Positions 50,001 through 61,384 of a stretch of DNA of 64,000 nucleotides are shown piece by piece. The DNA is from Sambucus nigra. Lineage: Eukaryota; Streptophyta; Magnoliopsida; Dipsacales; Adoxaceae. The stretch lies in assembly GCA_949130495.1 (NCBI GenBank), contig OX422221.1:156109241-156173240 (forward strand), given 5' to 3'. Made by a program: the position numbers and the translations under genes. A model generated the notes under the pieces. The model saw nothing but the letters and a program-made list of their open reading frames with translations. It was not told the DNA's origin and searched no databases. Each line of letters starts with the position of its first letter. Within the stretch, counting starts at the first letter, position 1.

Positions 50001-51822
50001 CATGAGTTCTCTCGTCTCGGCGTGAATGATCTCCCTTTACAACAACCGAATAGGAGGATTAGTTTCACGGCGCAAAAGTTGTCCCAATATATCGCTTACC
50101 GCATAACCAAATAAAATAAAAAGATTTTTTAGCCCTCCACTAATTTGTAATTAATTTTATGCTTAATCTTTAAAGTTTTAACATGATATTATAGCAAGGT
50201 TTTGGATTGAAATATTTCAATCCACCACAATAGAGAACAGGTAATCATTTGAGGTGAATTAAAAATAATGAACCTGTTGCTATATATAATATAGTTTATA
50301 TATTTTTATGGCTTAAAACAATATGAATTATAAATATAGGACAACAAACATTTGACGCAGTAAGGACTTAATTAAAGTATAGGGATTAAAATTATAAATA
50401 AAATGTTTATTGTCCTATTTTTAAAATATCTATTATAATAGGTCATAATATTGTTGATCCTCTGTATGCATTATACCTACTGAAAAATAATTACAGTAAT
50501 ATTAATGCCTCGATTGCTAAAACTGAAAAGTCATCATAGCATACCAGGGAGAAAAAGTCTTTCCACTGGCGTAGAAGCTCACATATCTAAAGCTAGATGA
50601 ATTCGAGTGTTGAGCCCAATGACTCGAATAGAAAAGCTAAAAAATATGAGCTTTTATAATAAATCCATTACAAAAGAGAGCAAGAAAAATTAACGTAATG
50701 ATTTTATAAAACAATCCTTTATACATAAACGATGAAATCATGTGCATTTATGCGGTCAAATTCCGTGAGAATCAACGAAAAATAAATCTGATTACGTCGT
50801 TTAAAAAAGTTTTATTCTATGTTATTATTATTAAATTAAATGGAGTCTTGGTAATATTATTGTAGAGTTTCTAAAGTTATTTATTTTTCATATATTGTAT
50901 GTAGCATGTTCTCCTAATAGCTTAGATAAATGTTGTATTTATTTGTGTTTCTGTGTATTAAGTTTGGTCAGAATTTCACGTCCTTTTTGAATTTTCCAGA
51001 TTTGAAATTACATGAATCAATTTTGTTCGCAACGATTAATAAATAATCTGTCTTAATTTGAAGAGTTTTCATTTAAACTTCAAACATTTTAAGACATTTT
51101 TGTTAAAACATTTTTGTTTTCTCATAATTTCAGCTGTCACTGGTGACGGATTTATTGGTCGGGGAATCACGTTTAGAAACACCGCGGGACCTCGAAACAA
51201 CCAAGCGGTAGCACTCCGATCTGGCTCCGACCTCTCCGTATTCTACCAATGCAGCTTTGAAGGCTACCAAGACACCCTCTACGTCCACTCGGAGCGCCAA
51301 TTCTATCGTGACTGCGACATTTACGGGACTGTTGACTTTATTTTTGGAAATGCCGCAGTTGTCCTCCAAAACTGCAACATTTACGCCCGAAACCCGCCCA
51401 ACAGGACGAACACCATAACCGCCCAGGGCCGAACCGACCCGAACCAGAACACGGGAATCTCAATCCACAATTCTCGAGTCACCGCTGCTTCGGATCTCCG
51501 ACCAGTTCAAGGCAATGTGAGGACATATCTCGGTAGGCCTTGGAGGGAATACTCTCGGACGGTTTTCATGAGGACGAGTTTGGATGGATTGATTGACCCG
51601 GCCGGTTGGTTAGCCTGGAGTGGAAATTTTGCATTAAATACATTGTACTATGGGGAATACATGAATACCGGGGCCGGTTCATCCACTGCCAATCGGGTCA
51701 ATTGGGGTGGGTACCGAGTCATAACTAGTGCAACAGAGGCAGGTCGATTCACAGTGGGGAACTTTCTCGCGGGTGGGTCTTGGTTGCCCGCCACCAATGT
51801 GCCTTTCACATCTGGGCTTTGA
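47074..51822 (+). CDS. Pectinesterase/pectinesterase inhibitor (type-I PME), two exons
   Basis: The coding sequence joins 47074-47935 and 51134-51822, giving 516 residues. The intron is GT at 47936 and AG at 51132-51133; the split GCT codon restores the family [12 protein letters not shown] segment. Residues 1-22 are a hydrophobic secretion signal. The inhibitor-like pro-region runs to about 170. RKLL at 197-200 is the usual protease processing motif. The catalytic domain spans about 206-510. Catalytic residues are present: Gln311, Gln333, Asp334 (YQDTLY), Asp355 (GTVDFIFGN) and Arg422 (LGRPW). The enzyme removes methyl esters from cell-wall homogalacturonan, and the pro-region is thought to keep it inactive until processed. 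Length and single-intron position are normal for the family; the intron is long. A TATA box precedes it and AATAAA follows. It appears intact and functional. Which isoform it is cannot be told. Confidence 0.96.
47936..51133 (+). other. Pectinesterase intron (3.2 kb)
   Basis: GTAAGT donor and ATAATTTCAG acceptor. It contains a 107-bp tandem array (48590-49205), AT-rich stretches and otherwise unrecognised sequence at 49206-51133, where I see no gene. Confidence 0.93.
48590..49205. repeat. Intronic tandem array, ~107-bp unit, six copies
   Basis: The word GCGGACCTTTAAAAATAAG (or GCGAACC variant) starts at 48602, 48709, 48817, 48923, 49029 and 49137, spacings of 106-108 bp. The same CGCTGGCGCGGACCTTT-AAAATAAG core occurs in both arms of the foldback element at 41399-44670. 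Confidence 0.93.
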
Positions 51823-51871
51823 ATAGTAGGCAAAAGTTGCTGCTTTTTCAAAGGGTTAAAATTATTGCTGT

Positions 51872-51877
51872 AATAAA
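51872..51877 (+). terminator. Poly(A) signal of pectinesterase gene
   Basis: AATAAA lies 50 bp after the stop codon, followed by T-rich and TTGTATT-type sequence; a second AATAAA-like site lies near 51930. Confidence 0.65.
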
Positions 51878-51879
51878 AC

Positions 51880-52790
51880 TTTTATTCTTGTAAGGTTTGT
51901 ATTCAAATACAATAATGGTGATCAATACAATAAATTACTCCATTTTCATTTTATTGCAATGAACTGTCCTCCAAAGTAATTGATTATTTATGGCGTTGGG
52001 GCTTACGGAGCCCCTTCACCTTCTCACAATTGTTCAGTTATAGTAACGTTATGGATAATCTCTACATAAAATATCTACACTTCTTTTTTGTTAAAGCTTT
52101 TTAACAAAAAATATTTATAATTGATGTTGCAAGTGGATGGAGTAGGGAGAGGAAATTAATGGAATAATTAATGTTTAGCTCTTATAATTTTATTTCATTT
52201 ATTTCATTTAATTTTTTAATTTATCTTATTTTAAATAATAATAAAAGCCTTAATAATAACATTTAAATGGCAACAGCACAGTAGTTTTGCCAACATGTTT
52301 AGGGACTTGGTGCCTCTGTTTGAGTAATGCCATAATTACAACTGGCATTTCTTGTACTAGTGGTATTATAGAGACCACATATAATTTTTCAAAATATATT
52401 GGACTACAAATTATTCCAATATAAATTAAGGTTTTTTTAAATGATTCCAAAATTATACATATGACTAAATTATATTGACTTTTATCCCAAATTGTAGCTT
52501 GGGGTGCATAAAAATTGTTAAATTGGGAAAATATTGAGAGAATATACATTAAAGGTCAAAATGGCAACAAAAGAAAAAAAATGTAGTGAACTCATATTTA
52601 TTATATTATTATATTAGTTCCTCGTGGAAGACTTAGTATATGCCATAATTATATATATATTTTTTAAGATTCTTTCCATGCCTATCTAAGCCCATACTTT
52701 TTAGAGGACAATTTAATTTAAACACGCATATGTTTTCTGAACATCTCAATGAAGAAAACGTCCACTCGTACTTTGGTGTGATAATCGATA
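51880..52790. other. Intergenic, no gene recognised
   Basis: AT-rich sequence. A 99-residue minus-strand ORF (52250-52549) has no recognisable motif and no gene context. Confidence 0.6.
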
Positions 52791-52794
52791 AGAA

Positions 52795-53385
52795 ATTTTA
52801 ATGTTCATACACGCGATATTAACGATTGTGGGTTTACAGATGAGGAGGCTCTTGTTGGCTCGCCGATGTTGGTTATGTAAGGAGGCGGAAGAGTCGACTA
52901 ACCATTTACTCTTATATTGTTGGGTGACAAGGGGGTTGTGGGATATCTTTTTATCCCTGAGTCAGATACAGTGGGTAATGGCTAAATATGTAACGACTAT
53001 GTTAGAGTCTTGGCACCCTCCTACGGGTTGAAAGGGGGTTAGAAAAATATGGAGACTGGTTCGTCATAGTATTTATTCGAAGATTTGGTAGGAACGAAAT
53101 GGGAGATGTTTTGAAGGCAAGAAAGTTGCTCCTTCAAGGTTATATTATATTTTTTTAAGTGCTATGATGTTTTGGCCCAATGACCATCACAACACTTTTA
53201 TTCATATCTTTTTAGATTTCTAGGCAGAGATTCTTAGTGGTCTGTAGTTTAGGGTATCCCTGGTAGAACCTTGATTGTTTCTTCCATGTGTATAACGTAT
53301 AGATCCAGCATACGGGTTTCGCCCATTTGACGGGTTTTGTTGGTTAAATAATTCATTTACCTATCGAAAAACAAATATTCCCACA
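52795..53385 (+). pseudogene. LINE 3' relic with zinc-binding domain, plus strand
   Basis: 52801-53031 encodes RRCWLCKEAEESTNHLLLYC followed by VTRGLWDIF, the same zinc-binding domain as the minus-strand relic at 30653-30865. After the stop at 53029-53031, sequence to about 53380 resembles a LINE 3' end, with TAATTCATTTACCTATCG and an A-rich end at 53355-53380. It is 5'-truncated, as LINE copies commonly are. Confidence 0.78.
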
Positions 53386-53766
53386 ATTTCTAATGTTTGC
53401 ATCAATTATATGTGATGATCATCAAAATCGCTTTTAAAGTGGTTTCCGAATTTGAACTCTTTCTAGTATGCCCACATTAGTAGGTAGGTATACTTTCAAG
53501 AAAATAAATAGATGGTGTGTATATAAAATCCTTTTTATCGTAGAATTAAGTTTATACTTCAAAGCAAGTCGACATGAAACTATTAAAAAGCGAACCACAA
53601 GACGTTTATTTTTTTTTACTGTTGGTCTTTTGTAACTTCACCCAAAATGCAATCATTTAACCTTCATGACTGACCCCTGGACTTTTATATTTTTGTCCCA
53701 ACCTCCTCGTCAAGAGGAATTATAAAAGCAAGTTTACTGATCTTAAACATTGAAATGATTGAATTG

Positions 53767-53866
<100 letters not shown>

Positions 53867-53879
53867 ATACGCCCCAAAT

Positions 53880-54448
53880 TTTTAATCAAATTAAAATTCT
53901 TCTTACTTCAAAAATAATGATCTCCTTTTTAGAAATGGATATGCAGAAGCGTTAGATGATGGTTCAATTAAACAAATTACAAATTTTAATTTCTTTTTCA
54001 AATTAAAATTAAACCAAGTGAAATAAGATTAAATCCAAACTAATTTCAATTTCACTTAAACATAATTAATTACCCAAGTTCTAGAAAATTTGCCTAAGTC
54101 ATATTTTTCAATATTAGCAAATTAGGCCAAACCAAAATTAAATTAATGACTTGAATTAACTACACATTACGCAATATTTAATTAGCACCAAATTAATCAT
54201 GTAGTGATTAAAACCAAATTTTATCTTGAATTACCTAAGCATGTGTTCTAGGTGAGTTTGCACAAGATAAAATAAACAATGAAACCACTACGTCGCGATG
54301 TACGAGAAAAAATCCACAACGTGAAAAAACCTCGGACGGCCTTAGCCTCAAATCCACTAAGTACAGAATTTACAAATACAAGCAAGATGACTTACAACAC
54401 TCGACTTGATCCCTCTCAAGCCCCGACGCGTCTTCTTGTATCAACCTC
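53880..54448 (-). repeat. Minus-strand fragment of the array LTR family
   Basis: The minus strand carries the U5 and R blocks of LTR1-3: GTTTATTTTATCTTG, CTCGTACATCGCG, and CCGAGGTTTTTTC, plus GGCCTAATTTG further down, in the same order as 24725-24960. The homology stops at 54448/54449, exactly where a CACTA terminus starts, so the LTR was broken by that insertion. Its inner limit near 53880 is diffuse. Confidence 0.8.
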
Positions 54449-54469
54449 CACTATACCATATGGGAACAT

Positions 54470-54564
54470 TTGTAACGGACCTAAATTTGGTTTAGTAACA
54501 GATCGAGTGCGTTTGGAATTTCTAACTGTATTTAAGTGTTAGTAATTACTTATGTCCGTTACAA
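54470..54564. repeat. Subterminal inverted repeat of the CACTA element
   Basis: TTGTAACGGACCTAA at 54470-54484 pairs with TTATGTCCGTTACAA at 54550-54564 (14 of 15 bases). Such short subterminal repeats bind the CACTA TnpA-type protein in characterised elements. A separate 95-bp MITE is an alternative reading. Confidence 0.65.
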
Positions 54565-56280
54565 TTAGTTTTAGTGTGTTTATATTTAATTATAATATAT
54601 ATTATTAATTTTTTTATGCGTTAAAAATAAGTGTGAGGGAAAAAATTGGCGTCAAAATGAAGAGAGATCTATCGTGAGCTATTTTTTTACCCTAACTCCA
54701 CGTAAAAGAAGGGAGACACCTTTGACCCATTGCGATTTGCTTCCTTCCTCCCACCTCCATTCTCCTTCACCATAATTCTCCCCTGTTAATAACTGACCGC
54801 CGCTCTCCTATATCTGATCGCGTTCTCCATCTCCTATATCTGACTGCGTTCTCTATCTCCATCAGGTATAAATTCTATATCTCACTGCTTCCAGAGAGAG
54901 TCACATAATTATAAGAATAGCCACCATTTATACTTGTATGCCTATACGTAAGTTATTATAATTAGTGATCCCCAAACTAAGACTAATTTCATAATCTCAT
55001 TTCTGTAGTCACTCCATCAATTTCTCACTTGGTCGTTTTCTTCTCTCACCATCACCAGGTCAGTTTAAAATTATTTGAGCAAATTTATCTTCCTTGCTTT
55101 TAGAGTTTTTATTTTATTTTATGAGATGATATGTTTTTTTTCGGCTAGGATTGTTTTTCTTGTTTGATTTTTTTAATCTATTTGTTAATAATATATTTAA
55201 CAAATAGTTGTTAATAATATATTATTAACAACTATTTGTGATTTATCATTAGCCTAAACTTTGGCAACTAAAGAAAATATGCTCTGAATTTCCCACTATT
55301 GATCTGTGAACTTTGATAATTTGATATGCTTGATTTATTGGCCACCTTTTGGATTAATTTTCTAGTGATATGTATAACTGTAGTAGTCTATTATCAAAGG
55401 TTGAGTTAGCTACCTTGTAATATAAATGGTAAAGTATCAATGAGAAAAGTGCAATATATTTTAATAGAGGATAACAGGTAATCAATTAATTCAGATATCT
55501 GCTTCTGCCAAGGGGGGGAAAGGAAGATTCCCCTTTTACGATTGTATTCTTTTGCTGAAATCGTATATAAAGAAGGAGGCCTTAATGAATTTGGTTGCTT
55601 GGGTAGGGAAACATGTCTATAGAATAAATGGTGTCCTCACTGAGATTATGGTATTAAGAAGCTTGATGGGAGATACTATCAAGTGAATTTGGCTCTATTG
55701 CTTGGTTGAATAGTTGTGGTATATGTCATTACCTTTTCTCTCGTGTGTGTGCATGCATTCCATATCTACTTTCTGATTGTTACGCATTATATATTCGTCT
55801 TTTGAAAAGTGGGGATTCATTGCATAGCATACATGTTTTATGTGACTACAATAAAAGCTACTTTATTATATGTTTGTAAGAATATGATAAATGTTCTACA
55901 CGTCAAACAATCAGAAATTGGCATATTATCTCTCTTATTCTATGTTCTGCAATGATGACTATAATAAGATAGCCATTATAACTCACTTATTAATTTTTGA
56001 GTTTGTTATATATCCTCCTCCTACCACAATAATGTACAATTTCATCTTTATAGTTTTAAATGTGTTTGAAATCGAAGGTTGATTATTGTAGACGTTTATT
56101 TCAATCAAAATACATGTTTTGTGATGATTATTTCGGTGGTAGAATTATACAAGTGTTATTGAAACTTTGAGGAAACATAAGGTGCCTTCAACATTAAATA
56201 ATTATTTATTGTTTCCATATGAATGTCTTGTATTACTATACAATATGCTCTTATCACTTAACTCTTTTACGTTGCAGAAT
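54565..56280 (+). other. 5' region of CACTA transposase gene
   Basis: No protein-coding exon recognised. There is a CT-rich leader-like stretch with a duplicated CTCCTATATCTGA motif (54800-54845), possible splice donors (CACCAGGTCAG at 55055), a perfect 40-bp palindrome at 55200-55239, and a good acceptor TTTTACGTTGCAG at 56265-56277 just before the transposase ATG. Probably promoter plus 5'-UTR introns. Confidence 0.5.
55200..55239. repeat. Perfect 40-bp palindrome
   Basis: The left 20 bases (ACAAATAGTTGTTAATAATA) are the exact reverse complement of the right 20, with no loop. Confidence 0.97.
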
Positions 56281-56305
56281 GTCTTGACCAATTAATAAAG
56301 GACGG

Positions 56306-59300
56306 ATGGGTGAAAAGAATAGATTTAACTTAGTGTATAAACAAGGAGTTGAATATTTTATTGACTTTGCGATTGAAAATAATGATCAACTATTGTCAAC
56401 ATTTCCATGTCCGTGTTCGAAATGTCGGAATAGGATGCGGTTTACCATGACAGAAATTCGAACACATTTGTTGAGGCACGGTATAGATCAGTCGTATACT
56501 ATATGGACTTTACATGGTGAAAATTCTTCCACAAATTTAAAAAATCACCCATCGACAAGAACTGTTGAAGAAATAACTGAAGAAGAAAGTACTGACAATG
56601 CGGAACTTGGTATGGGAAGCCTTGTTGATACATTTTATGGAGTGCATGATGGTACTGAAGGAGGTCAACCTGGGGTTGCTGAAGAAATGTATCCAGGTAA
56701 CAAAAAGTACGATGAATAGAAGAGATTAGCAACTGAGAAACTGTACCCTTTATGTGAGGGCCCTGATACAACTCTTTCTACAATTGTAGAATTGCAAAAT
56801 ATAAAGAAGCAATTTGGATGGTCAGGAAATAGTGTGACAGCACTTCTATCTATATTGAAAAGGTGGCTCCCGAAAGGAAATACGTTGCCAAAAAAGTATC
56901 CTCACATGAAGCTTATGATGAAAGACTTAGGGATAAAGGCCAATTTCATTCATGCATGCGTCAATAATTGTATTTTGTATTGGAAGGAAAATGAAGATAA
57001 GGAGGAATGTCTTCAATGTGGAGAGCCAAGATATGAAGTGACCACGAGCAGAAGGAGTAGAGTATACAGAGAACCTAAAAAAGTATTGAAGCATTTTCCT
57101 CTAATTCCTAGAATTGTTTGATTGTACACCATACCATGGATAGCACAAGAAATGTCATGGCATAGTCGAGCAACCAGTTCATGGGATTTTCAACGACATC
57201 CTTCCGATTCATCTCAGTGGAGAAATTTTAAATTGAAATGGCCAGATTTTGCTAAAGAAGAGCGCAATGTTTGGCTAGCAATAGCAACTGATGTGTTTAA
57301 TCCACATGGTATTCAATCTGCTAGTTATAGTTGTTGTCCTGTTATCACTGCACCATTAAATTTCTCACCATCATTATGCGGGAAACGAGAGTTTCATATG
57401 TTGTCTTTCTTAATACCTAGGCCAAAGGCACATGGTCAAGACATTGATGTTTTTCTGCAGCCACTAGTAGACGAGTTGAAGCTACTATGGGAAGAAGGAG
57501 TGTCGGATTATGAAATGCCGAGAAAAAAGTCTTTCACGTTGAGAGCTATGCTTATGTGGGGGATTCATGATTTCCCCGCATACGGGAATACTGAAGTTAA
57601 AGAGGCGTGGTATAAAAGGTCCATTTTGTTTGATTTAAAATATTGGATTTCACATCAAGTTCGACATGTTATTGACGTGATGCACATAGAGAAGAATGTT
57701 ATATAACATCTAATAAACACAATCCTTGATACTAAACTCAAAACAAAGGATACAATAAATGCTCGGTTGGATATGGAGAGTATGCACATACACAGTAGTC
57801 AATGGATGAAAGTAGACGGACACACTGGTAAAGAGATAAAACCCAAAGCACCATTTACATTGAATAAGGAGGAGCAAAAATAGTTTTGTCAAATTTTGAA
57901 AGACTTGAAGCTCCCTTCGAGTTTTTCATCCAACTTGAGCAACATTGTCACTCTTAATCCACCCACTTTGTACTTGTTGAAGTCACATGACTATCATTTC
58001 ATAATAGAGTATTTACTACTTGTTTTGCTTCAATATGCTTTTCCTAAACACCGTGATTTACGAAAAGCTATCTAGCAGTGGAGTTTGTTCTTTAACATAC
58101 TTTGCTCGAAGGTTTTAATTCGAAAGGATATCCAAAGAGCTAAATACATGGTTGTGGAAGCATTGTGTGTGTTGGAAAAATATTTTCCACCAACATTATT
58201 TGATATTACCATCCACCTTATGGTGCATTTAGCAGATGAAGCATTGATATGTGGATGTATATTAGATCGGTGAATGTTTTCATTCGAAAGGTAAACAATT
58301 TATCTTATATTGAATTTTAACACGCAAATGTTAACGACTTTGTAATGTTTATGTTTTTTCATCCATGTGAACAGAGAAATGGGGGACTTTAAAAATATAC
58401 CAAGCAATAAACGATATGTTGAAGGGTCGATTACAGAGTCCTATATTATTTCCGAGTCAGTTCGCTATTGCATGGAGTATATGCCAAACCCCGTGGAGGG
58501 AAATCATCGACGGGATCATGAAGCATTCTTAGAGGAAGATGGAGAGTTCTTTGATAAAGGGCCTTTGCTTGATGATAAGTTCGTGATGTTAGAACCAACA
58601 CAATTTCAACAAATACGTTGGTGGGTACTATTTCATCTTGATGTCGATGGACTCCATGAATACTACAGGTTTGAGTTTCGTCACATGTTTATATTACATG
58701 TGTATTAATATTGTTATATTGAAACTTGAAACTAACATGAACGATTTATAGTGAGTATAAAGCATTATTGAAGTCCAATTCTCGTGGTAAAGGAAAGGGG
58801 ATCAAAATGACAAATGTACAGAAGCAAACTTCTTTCATACCATGGCTATACGAAAAGGTTTTTAATATATAATAAGTGTGCTTAGACATGTCATTTATTA
58901 ATGAGCATAATGTTGGAATTTAGTGTTATAATTATGTTTTGGTCTTTTACACAGTTGGTCAATTCAAGAGAGACGGAATTAAAGGCACTGCTGTGGCGAT
59001 TAGTTCAAGGGCCAAATCATAGGGTTAAGACATATAAGAAGTATCGCGTCAATGGTTTTGTATTTTTAACTAAGTACCACGACGATAGTGTTGTAACACA
59101 AGACATCGGTGTTTTGCTTAAAGGCGTGGACAAAATTCAGGGCAAGAAAAAGCGATAAAAATCTAAAGAGTGCTTGGACAATGTGGTATGGGGTCATTAG
59201 ACAGATAATTGAGCTTGATTATACAATAGTTAAGGAGGTAGTGTTTTATTGTGATTGGGTTACAGTGGAAGATAAGACCAATGTTTGTTGACACTGTCCG

Positions 59301-59562
59301 GACTCTAATTTGGTGATGATGAATTTTGACAAGCTTAAGAGTCTGAGCAATGACTTGGATGAGCCTGTAATTCTCACTTTCGAGGCCAACCAAGTATTCT
59401 ATTCGAGAGACCTTAAGAATCCCAATTAGTGGGTGGTTGTACACTCACCGAAGAGACTGACCGGTCGAGTAGACGAGTTAGATATACCAACGGACTTCCA
59501 ATCTACTATTGAAGACCAACCTCATTTGGAGAAGTTGTTTAAACTTCATGGTTCCGTCTAGC
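56306..59562 (+). pseudogene. TNP2-type CACTA transposase, decayed, introns still recognisable
   Basis: Exon 1 (56306-58290) contains a transposase-associated domain (CPCSKCRNRMRF, then THLLRHGID) at residues 30-75, a Transposase_21-type catalytic region (about 57110-57720; PRPKAHGQDIDVFLQPLVDE) and the start of a DUF4218-type domain. Introns at 58291-58374, 58669-58751 and 58858-58954 have GT/AG borders that keep the frame, joining F-E-R-E-M, H-E-Y-Y and Y-E-K-L-V segments. The last exon (58955-59562) is a DUF4216-type domain (YGVIRQIIELDY, WVVVHSPKRL). Exon 1 has six premature stops (56717, 57119, 57704, 57881, 58073, 58271) but no frameshift; the last exon has a frameshift near 59150 and further stops. 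The enzyme would cut and paste the CACTA element; this copy is inactive. Confidence 0.9.
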
Positions 59563-61183
59563 TATTGAATCACAAAACTCATTTGGAAATATGTGAATAC
59601 CTTTGGAACGATTAATGCCTCTTTTCTTATCTTTTTATGGTTGGAATGACATTGAATTACTTCATATATTTATAAACATTTCTTTTTATAAATCATGCTA
59701 TGTATGTAGTTGTCTAGTTGCTTTTCTCTATTTCTCTTTCTCTGAGCTTTCTTATTTTCATATGTGGTTCGATTGGCGTGAGTATGAATGGATCAATATT
59801 ATAGTTCAAGTGTAAAGGTTGTTATGGTTCGATTGGGATGAGTTTGAACGCAAAGTTTAGGGGGATGATGGTCTAACAGATGTTATCAAAACGTTGATTC
59901 ATATAATGTCCGTCGATGTTATCAAATAAACCTGAACTTTTCTGGTTTTGCGATGCCACACGACCCCCTCTTAATATCAGGGACAGAGATTATCACTCCT
60001 AATCCATTTAATTCAAATTAAGATTATTTACCATCCTTTTTTTTTATTTCTCTTCAACCATACATTTATCAAATAAGGTATGCTGCTGTGAGTCATAGGA
60101 GTCTAACTTCTCAATCTATGAGTTAAGTAGTCGTGCCATGGAATGTATGACGTGTATTATGATTGATTTAACAATTAGAGTCCTCCATTATGTTGTTTGC
60201 GATATCGATGTATGATGTTTTCACTCATAGAAACTAGAAGATTTTGTTGTTCTCGACCCATGTCGTCCAGACATTGATTTTAAGATAGAGAACATAAACA
60301 AGAATGGTGTGTTAGTTTCATATACAAACAATTAAAATACATCTATTCGGCCTCGTCTCTAGCAAGAAACCACTATTGTTAACCTTGTCAGTCATCTGGA
60401 ACACCCTGATCAACCGTGAATACTAACAATGCAGGCACCAGATGAACAAGCATCCAAACAGCTAAAAGACTAGAAATATAGAAACAGTTATACCACATGC
60501 CTTTAGTTTCTTGTAAACAAACTAATGTTGGGAAAAAATTCAGTCAGTTAACAAACGTTGAAATGATAAATTTTTATAGAGAAATTACGACAGGTAAAGA
60601 GCAAGAAGCGGAGAAAACAGAGGATGTAAATTAATTACAAGAGACACGGGGATTATTACGTGGTTCGGTTGAAAACAACCTATGCCCGCGGTGGAGGTTA
60701 GGCTCCATGAGCTTCGATTCAAGTCTTGAGTTCGAGTACTAGTTTTGGAGTACAAATGGTGTATTACAGGATTCTCTCTAACTTTCTTTCGAAACAAACA
60801 AGCTAAGAAACCACAAGTGTGATCTTGAGCTTTTTAGTTTGACGGTACTGGAAAGTGACGTCAGGGGTCGTCACATGCTTCTTGATAAAGCTTTAATGTG
60901 ATACTAGTGGGGTTTATCTCTGCATGTGAGTTTTCAAGCGTAAGAACATTTAATAAGGGAATTAATGCACATGGTTGCTGAATATAATCCTCTATTATCA
61001 ACAATAGAAATAAATGAAAATATTTTATTCGTTCTCGGGCTAGTCTGAGAGGTGTGCTCATCAATCAGCTACGTGTCCATCTAGTCATAGCATATTGTAG
61101 AGGCGATCTTAGAACTCCTCTGGTTTGCATATAACAAGGAATGTACAAGACCCTACAGATCACCTGCGGCTGAGAACCAATTA
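59563..61183. other. CACTA interior, no intact gene
   Basis: No recognised coding domain. 60580-60800 resembles an LTR R/U5 block (TACGTGGTTCGGT followed by a GGAGG-containing block), suggesting another LTR fragment. A 32-bp block at 60246-60277 is repeated at 61227-61258 beside the F-box fragment. Confidence 0.45.
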
Positions 61184-61384
61184 CTAAGAGTGGAGTAAGT
61201 GTTGAAGGGAAATAATTAAAGATTTGGTTGTTCTCGACCCATGTCGTCCAGACATTGAGTTTTTATTGTAGATAGAGATCAAAGAGAGAAATGACTTGCA
61301 AACACATTGGAATCGCAACAGAGATTTGACTGGTAGTCTTGAGAGAATACACACCAAAACATCATGGGGAAAGTAGGATAGCAA
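61184..61384 (-). pseudogene. F-box domain fragment (reverse strand, inside CACTA)
   Basis: The 66-residue minus-strand ORF begins MLSYFPHDVLVCILSRLPVK and continues SLLRFQCVCKSFLSLI, a clear plant F-box (the Skp1-binding motif of SCF ubiquitin ligases). After about residue 40 the similarity ends where a 32-bp block (61227-61258, also at 60246-60277) joins, and the ORF stops. F-box proteins are normally 350-450 residues with C-terminal kelch or FBA repeats, absent here. It is either a captured gene fragment or the remains of a truncated gene. Confidence 0.8.
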
